Assembly: GCF_037975245.1 (NCBI RefSeq)
Contig: NC_092582.1
Coordinates: forward strand, 7,951,001-8,015,000
Length of the DNA: 64,000 bases
Reading direction: 5' to 3'
From: Apostichopus japonicus
Lineage: Eukaryota; Echinodermata; Holothuroidea; Aspidochirotida; Stichopodidae
A program made the translations under genes and the position numbers. Shown here in pieces: positions 50,451 to 63,846 of the stretch. A model generated the notes under the pieces. It was given only the letters and a program-made list of their open reading frames with translations. It searched no databases and was not told the DNA's origin. Within the stretch, counting starts at the first letter, position 1, and the number at the start of each line of letters is the position of its first letter.

Positions 50451-50695
50451 GCCCGCCCCCCCCCCCCATTCAGCATTTTTTAAATGATATCGCTAAGTAA
50501 TTTCAAAATAGAAAGTGCTTAGAGGCAACTTATAAGGCCTGGGAAGTGTCATTTCCAGCGATCTGGGAGACATTTTCGGCCAAAATTTTCTTGTACGCTT
50601 CGCGCCAAACTATGGTGGCGCTACGCTTAGATAATTTGCCTACAGGCTTCGCCCCTCCCTTGGCAAATTCCTCGCTACGCGCCTGTTCGAATTTG
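50451..50695. mobile_element. CAGGCGCGTAGC-family element, reverse orientation
   Basis: Counterpart of 26885-27119; module at about 50536-50635. Confidence 0.65.
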
Positions 50696-51040
50696 TAACG
50701 CAAACAGCAGATATCACATCATATCAGTGAGCATGAAAATGGCGTTCCAGGATGAAAAGCCTCAAATCTGTCCGACTTGCCTGAAAAAATAACCACAAAT
50801 TTTTGCGCGCGAAGCGCGCGTTCAACGTGTTCATGTCAATATCATATAAGCAAGCATCGGTTATTACATCGCATGCCATCATGTACCGTACGGTCCGTTA
50901 AAATTGCGCAGTATACCGCGGGATGCTAATGTAAACAACGACATGTCTCATGTAGATGTATAAAAAGCATGGAGGTCCAATTATGTCAAAACTCTCTTTT
51001 ACATTAGTAATGGCGTATTAGGGCCTGCAACCCCGCCGCG

Positions 51041-51423
51041 CAGTGGCGGAGCGTCCATATGGTCAGGGGGGCGGATGCCCCCCCCCCCCTGACGGACTCA
51101 AATGGACTGCTGGCGCCTTTTTCAGCTCTTTACCACTTTTTAATTATTCGTGATTATTGACTTTTTTATTGCGCTCTCATCTACTTATTGACATTTGTCA
51201 CATTTTGTTGGTGTAATTTGGCGATGACACCTTATTCTTCGTTTATCTGCAAATTAGCCAGGCCCGGAAAGGGTCATTTCCTGCGATCTAGGGAGTATCT
51301 TTACTCAAAAATTTTCTGTACGCTACGCGCCAACCAGTGGTGGCGCTCCGCTTAGATAGTGTCGAAAGCGCCCCTTCAGACCATTCTCGCCACTCCTGAC
51401 CAATACCCCTAGCTCCGCCACTG
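51041..51423. mobile_element. hAT-like MITE, TSD CCGCCGCG
   Basis: Counterpart of 27475-27854, with CCGCCGCG at 51033-51040 and 51424-51431. Confidence 0.88.
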
Positions 51424-52527
51424 CCGCCGCGCCTCCTACGCCTTTGTGTGTAGTGTTCGGTTTCGGAAATATCTGCTATTTTTTCATTTCCTTGAACCAA
51501 GTTTTATAATAGCCGTTATAACAGGTTTTAATATTTGTACACCAATAAATTAACTGTGTCTGAATTTTCGAAAATTTCTGACCAACATTCTACATCACAC
51601 TTCCCTCTACTCGTGCAATTTTGACCGGTCTGTTAGGGGTTGAAGGAAGTTTTTTCTATATTGGTTGTCCATAGATGAAATTTTGTACAAGATTATGGCT
51701 ATGTTTTGAAGTGAGTTTATTCACGAGAAATGTGAATTTTCAAATTCTGAACAAATATGGGGCTTAAAACCTTGAAAAGTGGGGCTGACGGGTATTGTGG
51801 GCCGCGACGTAGAATCACCTACAAAAGCAAAGACCCACAGGAGATGCGATCAGGTCGAACATGATGTGTGCCGGGTTGACAATCTTCAAAACGGTTATGG
51901 ATGGAAAAAAAAACTATTAGGAAATACTTGGTTCTCAGGCAAAAAGTGTACATCTGGTTGGTCATTTCAAGCCCGAGAAGTGCCGTTTCCGGTGATCTGG
52001 GGGGTTTCAAAACAAGAAATTTTCTTGTACGCTGCGCGCCAACCGATGGTGGCGCTCCGCTTAGATAGTAATTCGCGCCCCCCGGGTTTGAAAATCCTGG
52101 ATACGCGCCTGCTACTGTACCAGTACTAGTACTACAGTACTGAGTACAGTGTCATGTCCATCTGAAGACATTGTAAATTTGTACATCAGACAGCGATCAT
52201 ACATCGCCGTTTTTCAACAAAAAAACCGATGCAAACGTCACGTTAGTTGTGCACAATGATATAGTATAATGTTATTAGTGCAAGGCCTATATACCTTAAT
52301 ACTTTCTGCTGTAGTACAACAATTATGTTGACTTATCGAATGTGATTTCCCCACTTCAACATTTGGTACGCACGCTGACCATCTTTACTGAGTAGTACGT
52401 CATCAACACAGCCTCGCTCTGATTGGCTAAACTCCACGTACACTGCCCGAAAGGTTCAGGAAAAAGAAATTCGCCCCCCGCCCACCCCCCCCCCCCCCCC
52501 CCCGCCTCCTACGCCTATGCATATACA

Positions 52528-53769
52528 CAACCTTGCCAACCCGATATCAACAAAACTGAATGATCTGACGTCCACAGGGCTCGCTAAACCAAAGAATACT
52601 GACAAAAATAACATGCAAATACACACACGCACGACCCCCGTCCCAGAAATGGCAATAAATATACACCTGACCCACCCCGCAAATACAGCTGGTTAGACTC
52701 AGTTGTAGAGTATACTTATAGGCCTACTTTGATGATTCAGTACACGTAGCCTACACTGTTATAGGCCCGCAAACAAACTCTAAAGACATGATCGAAGTTA
52801 TAAGAAATTAGATGTTAACATCAAATTAGAATACCTACTTCTTTGGCGGAATCAACCAGCAATTCTCAAAAACGTGATCACTTAATTGGTAATTAACTGT
52901 AAAAAAATGCTAAATGATGAAAAAATGTTTATCGGTAAATACAATGGTTAGCCATACGCCTACTGTTTTTCTAGAAACCTCAACTGGGCGCTCCCTTGGA
53001 CGCCGAAATAAATCGAAACAATCATCATCATTAAGTTTTCAGTCGCTCAGATATTGATAAATATCACGGATCAGCTGGGCCATATGCAATTAACGTAAGT
53101 TTATAAAGGAAGTTGTAGCCCTATCTGAGTCAGCTATAATCGTAACGTGTCGAAAATCATAAGTAGGCATATTATATTATATATTCTTTTATATATTATA
53201 TATATATGTATTCTATAAATATATCTCTTCATAACAATCTCAAGTTGGCTACGCAGGTAAAACTTCCAGACGCAGATTTGCAAAGAATTATGGCGGCGAA
53301 CAGTTAATTCTGCACACGTAAATAAAGTAGATCTCCTTGAGTTGCATATACTTAGCTTTTTCAAAACAATACGTAAAATTCTCTACGTTGGTTCGTTACT
53401 ATCGAATTGAACAAGACAGTTAAAATTTGAACGCATATGATTTAACAAGATCCTTCAAACAAGGTGCAAGCAACAAGTGTTAGCCGTATTTATCCGCAAC
53501 GACTCGGCTTTATCTGATTTAACAAGATCCTTCAAAAAAGGTGCAAGCAACAAATGTTAACCGTATTTATCCGCAACGACTCGGCTTTATCTGTACTACT
53601 TCAGCTCATGCAACATATAGGCACTCGTAACGTTCTTATTATACACTGTGTCCGTTTATGGCATATATCACGTGTTTTAGAATGACGAACCAGGGCCAAG
53701 AAATCGACCAAGCAGTTCTTACAGACCGGAGGGTGTTACATTTTCAAAGACTACATAGGCCTACATTTG
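52528..53769. other. Array flank between composite element and SINE (before copy 6)
   Basis: Similar to 28957-30160 but more diverged. It has a local duplication of about 90 bp around 53420-53590 (GATTTAACAAGATCCTTCAAA occurs twice in near-identical context). No gene recognised. Confidence 0.55.
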
Positions 53770-53983
53770 TGGAGTGTTAGCTCAGTGGTTAACGCCGGTG
53801 CCTTTCAATCATAAGGTCCCCGGTTCAAGTCACTCCCAGATTAATGTATGTAGTCCAGTTACAGAGTTGTTGACAATTAACAATTCATAATCATGGACGT
53901 TAAATATGAATGTAAGAGACAGACTTCGGTCAGCTTGCGGCTTTGATGAGCCAATTAGGCTTCTTCGCGAGTTCCTGCTTGCA
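53770..53983 (+). mobile_element. tRNA-derived SINE-like element (upstream of copy 6)
   Basis: Same structure; box B has changed to GGTTCAAGTCA. Confidence 0.65.
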
Positions 53984-54296
53984 GGGTGCTCTAATATACG
54001 TACATGTATCGTTAGATTAATTGTCCATTAGGCCTTCGTAAAATTTCTCTAACTTGGCGAGGATACAGTAACATATGTTTTTCAATTTGTCCAATCAGTG
54101 TCAAGGACTCTGTGTGTTCTCTGTCACGTCCGAAACAGGCGTGATTCGAGATTGACAGCTATAGTTGTGATGCTTTTAGTCATCATTTATACGTTTACAT
54201 AGCACATGCTAGCTAGAGTATAAACATTACACAATATAGCTTCCATTTGGTCTACGTTAATGACCAAACATCGAACTGGCTTCTGAATCAGAAATA

Positions 54297-54304
54297 GGTT
54301 AATG
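54297..54304. other. Empty target site GGTTAATG of the hAT-like element
   Basis: Single GGTTAATG between GAAATA and TCTGATGG, where units before copies 3, 4 and 5 have the 1.8-kb element between two GGTTAATG. This keeps the pre-insertion state. Confidence 0.88.
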
Positions 54305-54574
54305 TCTGATGGTAAAGCAATCCTATCTTTTAAGGTGCGGGGGAAGAAGGAATATTTATATAAATTCTTTCTAGCGTAGGGAACTAACTCGTGAACGAAT
54401 TAACTTCACATCGGTTACAGTAACAAAGATCCCTTCATTGAATAACTGACTAACTAATTTGATCTCCACCACGCACAATGACATGTGTTTGTATACCAAC
54501 ACATTGTTCTAGTGTTTGCTCTGGTTTGGAAATTCTAAAGCGGTAATGCCACATGTTCCGCAAACTGTTTCGTT

Positions 54575-54582
54575 TATATAGG
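54575..54582 (+). promoter_or_regulatory. TATA-like box of Rac copy 6
   Basis: TATATAGG plus ACTTGCGAGTG, 227 bp before the start; the extra distance comes partly from the 29-bp duplication. Confidence 0.45.
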
Positions 54583-54721
54583 ACTTGCGAGTGTTACATA
54601 TTGCACCATATCTAGTTATGGTAGATTGCGTACTGTATATTCTATAGCTTTTCTATAGTGTCGCAAGCTGCAACACATATATACATATAAGTAGAGATAG
54701 CCTCCCTTTGGCAAGGAGACT

Positions 54722-54779
54722 GTTGTTTGATTTCCTTCAAATACAGACGGGTTGTTTGATTTCCTTCAAATACAGACGG
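54722..54779. repeat. 29-bp tandem duplication in the 5' leader of copy 6
   Basis: GTTGTTTGATTTCCTTCAAA plus ATACAGACGG-type tail occurs twice back to back; other copies have it once. Confidence 0.95.
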
Positions 54780-54801
54780 AATAAGGAGAAAGAAAAAGAA
54801 C

Positions 54802-57214
<2,413 letters not shown>

Positions 57215-57346
57215 ACTGTTAACTTGCCACTGTTTGTTCTAAGACACTATATTAAAATAACAGTGTGAAGATGCATGCTACCCCAAACTGATGTATATAT
57301 AAAAATATATGTGTGTATATATGTGTGTTTATATGTGTATATATGT

Positions 57347-57438
<92 letters not shown>

Positions 57439-59294
57439 CACCGTACTATCAACTGGTTTGATGTCTGAGAAAAAAACTGTTATCAAAGCCAAATTATGCC
57501 TTGATAACAACAAACTCAAAAATAATGTTTGGAACAGGGCCAGTCCAGTCAGTATGTCAATGTACACAGCTAGTAAGTGTGGTACGGGATGGGACGAATG
57601 TGGCTGGCATTTATGACAAGCCATATATAATTTATCAGCCATTTTTATGTCTTGTGAGACACAAGAGGATACGGAATGGTGAAAAGTGTACTGAGTGAAG
57701 TAGGGAACGAGGGGGGGGGGGAGGGTGGGGGTGGGGATGGTTGGTTTTTGATGGCAAAGTTTGATATTATTATTGCTACGTAATTGAAAAGTTAAACCAT
57801 CATTACAAAGGACTGCCTAGGAAATGTTTCCCTTGCAGTGTAACTAAACCATGTTTTGTTTTGATTTATGTAGCACAATTTAGGATATCGGTAACTTTAT
57901 ATATGGAGAAGCCAAAGCCACAACTTACCACTGCCAGTCAGACTCCTATATTACGGTCCTGTAACTGACTTTAGGGCAAAACACTTGGAGAAGCGATCTG
58001 TGTTGTCTTAATCTTAATAGTCAACATAGTGTTACGTTCGATTGTATATAAGTCACAATAGTATACATTGTACAATTTGTACAGGTAGGCGTGACTGCCA
58101 TTTTGATACTTCATGTAAATATAATTTTAATCAGGGTTTGCACAACTGTACCACTCTTTCAGGGTTTATTAGTACTATTTAATGCATTTTAATGAGTATA
58201 TATGAACAAATTAAAAAACATAGTTTTTATACAATGATTGATGGTTTGCCTTTTCTATGTATCTATTTTCCCTTCTTCTTTTGCAATGATTGGATTTAAT
58301 AACCAATTACTTGAACAGCCCTCAAACTAGGCATTTGTCTAACCAAGCCTTAACAGATTCCTTCATGAATCAGTCCTATAAGTCCCGCCTTAAAAATAAT
58401 CAAGATAATAATTTAAAAAGAGCTATCCTACCCATACAAAAATATACATTATAGTTGCCATAGTATGCTTTTGTGACTAGAAACTTAAATATTAATAGAA
58501 GTGGGGGCGAATTACCTTATTACTTATATTTACTAATATTTTAACATTTTGAGGCCCAAAGGTTGAGATATTAGGCCCGCTAACAAGTAAATATTTAGCC
58601 TGTATGTCTGATTAATCAGATAATTATAAAATCTTTGTAGCCAATACGAATATCTTAATCTAGTGACTTTTTCGATATTTTAAATTCCATATACAAAGAG
58701 GCGGATCTATGGTTTCAATGAGGGGCGTGGCCATGCATGGATTCTTTGAAGCTGGTGCCTTTGTACGGGGTGCTGTTATATTAGATGCATGATTATTGTC
58801 GCACGGACCAAGGGAGTAGTCTTACCGGTGGTTTCCGCTTTTGTATAATTTTTTATTCAATCTGTATTACAGATAAATAAAGAAATATAACCAAGATAAT
58901 CATTTACGAAGAGTGCCATCACTTTGAAAACTTTCCGCGCTGAAAATATATCTTTGTGCTTAAACAGTACGCTTAGTTATAAAAAGAACACATATACACA
59001 ACCTTGCCAACCCGATATCAACAAAACTGAATGATGTGACGTCCACAGGGCTCGCTAAACCAAAGAATACTGACAAAAAATAACATGCAAATACACACGC
59101 GCACGATCCCATCCCAGAAATGGTAATAAATATAATAAAAAACTGGTTAGCGGTGGGTGAATACAATGGTTAGCGGTGGGTGAATACAATGGTTAGCCAT
59201 GGGCCTACTGTTTTTAGAAACCTTAACTGGGCTCTCCCTTTGGACGCCGAAATAAATCGAAACAATCATCATCATTAAGTTTTCAATCGCCCAC
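57215..59294. other. 3' UTR and flank of copy 6
   Basis: Diverged relative of the other 3' flanks. The AAAATAATCAAGATAAT-type segment occurs twice (58395-58423 and 58885-58916) around the block that copies 3 and 5 lack. The composite 4.2-kb element is absent (single CATATACA near 58990). No gene recognised. Confidence 0.55.
57293..57437. repeat. TA/TG microsatellite in the 3' UTR of copy 6
   Basis: Mixed TATG, CA and long TA runs not found in the other copies; Tyr/Ile/Val-rich frames across it are artefacts. Confidence 0.95.
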
Positions 59295-60117
59295 ATATTG
59301 ATAGTAGTTTTCAAAAGCCTTACATTCAAAAAGATAATGGAACTCGTCTCCAATTTTGTTGCTTGCACATAAATGACATATTCTATTCTCGATAGAAATG
59401 TTGGTATACCGTCCAAGGGTACTTGGTATTTTAAAATTAGAGCAACGAAATTTACAAAGAATTGTAAGATCAAGAGTTTTGTCAGATACTTTCAAAGTTA
59501 AGATTCCTTTTGAATATCCTGTAATTCTTACATTGTGTGTTTACATGGACATCAGCAAATCCAGTTCTGTTCATACATATCATCTAACCTCTGATTAAGG
59601 TTATTCTTAAGCCAATCAATACTAAATGTAGGTCTGTATCTATTGCCGATAAGGTCAATGTTTGGAAAATCATTCCAGATGTAAGACATTCCTGATTTGT
59701 CAAACACGCCTTTAACTTTCTTGATCCATGGTAAATGATAAGTCATACAAAACTCTGAAAAACTGATACATCATGCAAGAGATCTTGTTCTCCTTAGTAC
59801 AAATTAATCTGTACCAAAAGGAAACCAGTCTAAGTTGTTCTATATTCTTTATCAATTTGTACCTACCAAGTTCTCCATAGGCCATACAATTAGCTGTACT
59901 TCTATTTAGTTTGAGGATCCCTTTACAGAGTATTAGGTGAAAAGTTTCAATTTTGGAAATATTTTGAAAGCCCCAAATACTACTTCAATATTTACATCAC
60001 CGTAGGTAAAAGTTGGTATTTTCCGAGCTTTACTACCTTGGTTTTACTGATGATGACATGGAGGTACCAATCTTCACAATACTTGTGAACCGCGTTTAGA
60101 GCTTTTTGTATATCATC

Positions 60118-61009
60118 TTAATTTTCTGCTAAAATTACAGTATCGTCTGAATATAACAATGTAAATAGTCTTAGGTAGACATCAAAATAATCGTTACTGA
60201 CGCATTCCTGAATATCATGATATAGGTTATCAAGACCCCTGTAATGCTGACTAATAAACCGTTCAAAGTCATTCAAATACAATGCGAAAAGAATTGGTGA
60301 CAGGTTTTTATCTTGTCTAACTGCGATGTTACAGGCAAATAGTTCAGACTTATCATTGTTATTCAGTACACATGATTTTGCATTTTGGTGTATGTTTGAA
60401 ATGACATTCAAAACTTTACCATTGATATTATATTTTAATAACTTAGCCCATAGTGATATCCTATCTACAGTTTCAAAGGCCTTTCTATAATCGACAAAAG
60501 CACAGTATACCTTATTGTTTTCCATTTGTAGTATTCGATGACAGCATGAAGACTGAATATATGGTCGAGAGTGGAATGATTTTTCTAAATCCAGCTTGTT
60601 CAAAGCCAATTGCACCCTCATCATCAAGAAAGCAATTAATTCTGTCATTTAGGACAGCCGTAAACAATTTACCAACACAATTAACTCAATAAAGAAATGC
60701 AACGGTAATTATCTGGGTCATTGACATGTCCTTCACCAGTTTATAGATTGGTTTAATAAGACCAATGGTCCAGTCATTAGGCACAATACCACTGTTCAAC
60801 ACAAGATTAAACATCTGTACAATTGTTTCGACGAAATGGTTAGGACAATGTTTCAGGAACTCACTTGGAAAACCACCAACCCCGAATGCTTTGTTGGTTT
60901 TGAGTCTTTTGATCTGGATAAAGACTTCGCTATAAGTGATAGGACTATTCAGCACATCATTGCTTGAATTAAAGATACCTAAACTAAATGATGAATCAGC
61001 ACAGTTCAT
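60118..61009 (-). pseudogene. LINE reverse transcriptase domain, degenerate
   Basis: 60648-60118 reads FVDYRKAFETVDR (motif A), RQDKNLSPILFALYLNDF (motif B region) and LLYSDDTVILAEN (motif C, with YSDD for YADD). 61009-60686 holds the preceding fingers segment (KTNKAFGVGGFPSEFLKH, VPNDWTIGLIKPIYK). A frame break near 60650-60690 separates them, so no active enzyme is expected. Many short insertions and stops lie in 61010-61566, a linker region I could not place. Confidence 0.8.
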
Positions 61010-61566
61010 ATGATCAATAGTATTTAGTTTTTTGAAATGATAATAAAGGAGCTTGTGGAGATATAACTTGGCAACTTTGTCTTTGCATTGTTAATGATAC
61101 CCCAAAATTTCTTTGGGTGGTTACTTCTCATACTTCTAAGCTCACAATGCAAGTTGTTGTAAAAAACTTGTTAAGCATTTTTGATGCACTTTTTGTAATT
61201 TCTGGGTAAAGTACTGATCAATTTAACATCATTACATCCATTTTTTTTGTTACTTCTTTTAACTCTCAAATACTCTCTACGAAGTTTTCTACAGTCATTG
61301 TTGAACCATTTCTGGCTATTATTCGGCACTTTATGAGTAATACAACGGTTGGTTGTTCAAATTATCTTAGATCCCTTTGCAGCAGTAATAAAACATTGCT
61401 TCAGACTTTCATAGACATGATCAATTTCACTTTGTGTAAAAACATGTTGATCCCTTTTATGGAGAATAACATTTGAAAGACTGGTCAAATCAAATTTTCA
61501 AGGAATCCCACAAATTTTTCCTTTTTGCAATCATCCCACCTAATAGTATTCTGTGTTTCAGAAGCA

Positions 61567-61854
61567 TTACAATTTGAGGATGGATAGTTGCTTGCTTGCT
61601 TGATTACTCAATTTATTATTGAACAATCCCTTGAATTGAACCTTCATGCAAATAGGACGGTGCTTGTCAGAGAGAAGACTGTCAAAATCATCAATGTAAA
61701 AATCTTCAACACATGGAAATAAATCAGGTGAAATAATAAAATAATCAATGGTGCTTCTGTCGTCACATGTCATTTTACCAATACCAATATCCAAACCAAA
61801 TCTACCATTTACAATGTGTAAATCCAAGCTTTTACAAAGATCAATTAACCGTTT
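61567..61854 (-). pseudogene. LINE endonuclease, C-terminal part
   Basis: Reads LIDLCKSLDLHIVNGR, then STIDYFIISPDLF and LLSDKHRPICMKVQF, the SDH-type end of an APE endonuclease. It is the continuation of 62816-63226, separated by the CR1 insertion. Confidence 0.78.
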
Positions 61855-62815
61855 AGTTTAGTTTAGTAGAAAAAAAGGATCAGGAGGGACACTCAAGTCC
61901 CCATCAAGGACCCTATAGAGAGAGAAAGAAAACTGAAGACACAAACACTCAGACCCGATTACAATGCTTAAAGTGCTTGTCCAAAGCATTCTTAAACACA
62001 TTGACACTACTTGCAAGTACAACTTTCTCAGGCAAATCTTTCCACTCATTCACAACCCTATTAGAAAAAAGTTATGCCGAATATTAATCCTACTATGTGA
62101 CTTTTGGAGTTTAAGACAATGACCTCTGGTACACCTACTGTTAGCAAACACGGAAATGTCGGTAAAGGATAAATTGTCCGGCGAAACCATACACAATCTT
62201 GAAAACCTGGATCAAGTCCCCATGTGACCTCCTAAGCTCCAGTGTGGTGAAATTCAACAGTTGTAACCGCCTATAATAAGGAACACTCTTTAAGGAACTA
62301 ATCATCCTAGAAGCCCTCCCCTGGACTTTTTCAAGTACTTCCTTATCCGTAGCAAAATATGGGTTCCAAGCCTGCACAGCATACTCCAGATGAGGCCTAA
62401 CCAACTGCTTATAAAACCTAACTACGATGTCCTCTTTCAGAAAACTGAAGTTCCTCTTGATCATACCTAAAACCCTATTACCTCTTTTATCAGCTTCAAG
62501 ACAATGTTTAAAAGGTTGCAGAGATGAGTCAATGTAGATACCTAGGTCTCTTTCCACAGAGACCTCCTGTAACTCCACACCATTAAGATTTTTATGTAAA
62601 ATTTTGGCTACTACTACCAATGTGCATTACCTTGCATTTATCAATATTAAAAAGCATTTGCCACCCCGGAGACCAGGAAAAACCCTTATCCAAATCCGTT
62701 GAAAGTTCTCAGAATCGCTTTTGGAAAAGACCTCAGAATACAATTTGGTGTCATCAGCAAACTTCTTAGTTGTACACAAAATATCTCCGTCGATGTCATT
62801 TATATATATATATCT
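61855..62815 (-). mobile_element. CR1-like fragment inserted in the LINE endonuclease
   Basis: On the - strand it begins inside the reverse transcriptase at YINDIDGDILCTT and FADDTKLYSEV, then runs through ERDLGIYIDSSLQPF, RPHLEYAVQAWNPYF, EKVQGRASRMI and RRSHGDLIQVFKI, the CR1/L2 thumb and C-terminal region. It ends in a CTAAACTAAAC tail at 61855. CCGTTT (AAACGG on the - strand) lies on both sides (61849-61854, 62816-62821), a 6-bp target duplication. It is 5'-truncated, as is usual for CR1. Confidence 0.85.
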
Positions 62816-63226
62816 CCGTTTGCCATTGTTGTTTGTTTTCTTATCCTGGTTTTATCTTTCAGTGCAAATACCAAGTAATTCCATATCATGCTTTGCATCA
62901 GTGTACCCAATATCAGAAAATGGCAACTCAATATCATCATATTCTAAAAAATCATTTAATTTACCAGTTCTTGAGTTAAAATCCCCAACAAGACAGATTA
63001 ATGCACTGTAGGTTGATTTTAAAGTAATGCAATCGGCTGAAATATCATCAAATAAATCCTGACTGAAATACCTAGAACACTCATGGGGGATATAAACAGC
63101 ACCAAGAATGAAATCGTGATCACAAAACTTGATTTTGAGCCATAATATGCAATCAGAAGTCATATTATGGATAATTGTGAAACTACATGGAAAGTTATTT
63201 GAAACTAAACGAGGATGCAGTAACAT
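62816..63226 (-). pseudogene. LINE endonuclease, N-terminal part
   Basis: Reads DHDFILGAVYIPHECS, then CLVGDFNSRTGKLNDF, the APE-endonuclease YIPHE and GDFNxRTG motifs. It is interrupted after KTNNNGKR by the CR1 insertion. Its start is missing. Confidence 0.8.
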
Positions 63227-63621
63227 ATGTTGTTCAATTTGACCAATCAGTGTCCAGGACTATGTGTATTCTCCGTCACGTCCGAAACAGGCGAGATTCG
63301 TGATTGACAGCGTGGAAGTAGTGTTTTAGTCATCATTTACTCGTTAACATTGTGCATGGTAGCTAGAGTACTGTTTATAAACATTACACAATATAGCCTA
63401 CGTTGGTCTTCGTTCAAGATCAAACACCGAAGGTTACTTCCTTAACGAAATTACATCGAAGGTGTTGCAGTAACAAAGCCCTCCATCGAATATGATTAAC
63501 TGACTAACTTTGTACTTCAACACGCAATACAATGACATGCGTTTGTATAATAGAAATACTGTTTACTCTGATTTGGAATTTCTAAAGCGGTTAAGCCACA
63601 TGTTCCGCGAAGTTCTTTGTG
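63213..63621. other. Upstream flank of copy 7
   Basis: Resumes array homology at GCAGTAACATATGTTG (compare 30455) and runs to the promoter block. More diverged than the other units. No SINE or hAT-like element here. Confidence 0.6.
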
Positions 63622-63629
63622 TATATAGG
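63622..63629 (+). promoter_or_regulatory. TATA-like box of Rac copy 7
   Basis: TATATAGG plus ACTTGCGAGTG, 181 bp before the start codon. Confidence 0.45.
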
Positions 63630-63802
63630 ACTTGCGAGTGATACATTACACCATTTCTATTTGTGGTTCATTGCGTACTGTGTAGCTATAAAATTTGTCG
63701 CAAGCCACAAGATATATATTTATAAGTAGAACTTGCCTCCCTTTGGCAAGTAGGCAGTTGTTTGACTTCCTTCAAATGCAGACGGAATACGGAGAGAAAA
63801 AC

Positions 63803-63846
63803 ATGCAGGGATTACGGCCAATAACATGTGTTATCGTTGGTGACCC
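63803..63846 (+). CDS. Rac-like small GTPase copy 7, exon 1 only (window edge)
   Basis: ATG to the splice donor GTGAGT encodes MQGLRPITCVIVGD plus CC. Any next base gives Pro, so P-loop Gly12 is replaced. Lys5 is Thr and the preceding Ser is Pro. The leader and promoter block match the other copies, but the intron-1 palindrome has decayed. Exon 2 lies beyond the window. It may be a diverged functional paralogue or a decaying copy; I cannot tell from one exon. Confidence 0.7.

Larger units (their letters stand above)
49976..52111. mobile_element. CAGGTGCGTATCCAGG-type element nested in the composite
   Basis: Counterpart of 26422-28542. Carries the GA-rich tract at about 50022-50155 and the module at about 51968-52070. 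Confidence 0.65.
48264..52519. mobile_element. 4.2-kb composite hAT-like element, TSD CATATACA (after copy 5)
   Basis: Second copy of 24719-28948 with the same ends and CATATACA at 48256-48263 and 52520-52527. Differences are mostly in C, G and A run lengths and a few GA-tract indels. Confidence 0.82.
33700..54290 (+). repeat. Cassette 2 of a two-gene segmental duplication (copies 4+5)
   Basis: Partner of 11100-30660. Shared private markers: TA-MITE, intron-2 hairpin and 4.2-kb composite in the second gene, and the long 3' flank after the first gene. Confidence 0.75.
59295..63212 (-). mobile_element. Non-LTR retrotransposon (- strand), truncated at both ends
   Basis: On the - strand the order is endonuclease (63226-62852), endonuclease C-terminal part (61850-61567), reverse transcriptase (61009-60118) and C-terminal region (59746-59283). 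The last part has IWNDF and a CHLC...GDEFHYLFECK zinc-knuckle-like motif. Several frames are broken. A CR1 fragment splits the endonuclease. The LINE does not sit in the unit as a clean insertion: about 1 kb of array flank (equivalent to 29475-30445) is missing where it lies. Confidence 0.78.

Noticed and set aside
57247-57642. 131-codon - strand frame with Tyr/Ile repeats
   Set aside because: Runs through a TA/TG microsatellite in the 3' UTR of copy 6.
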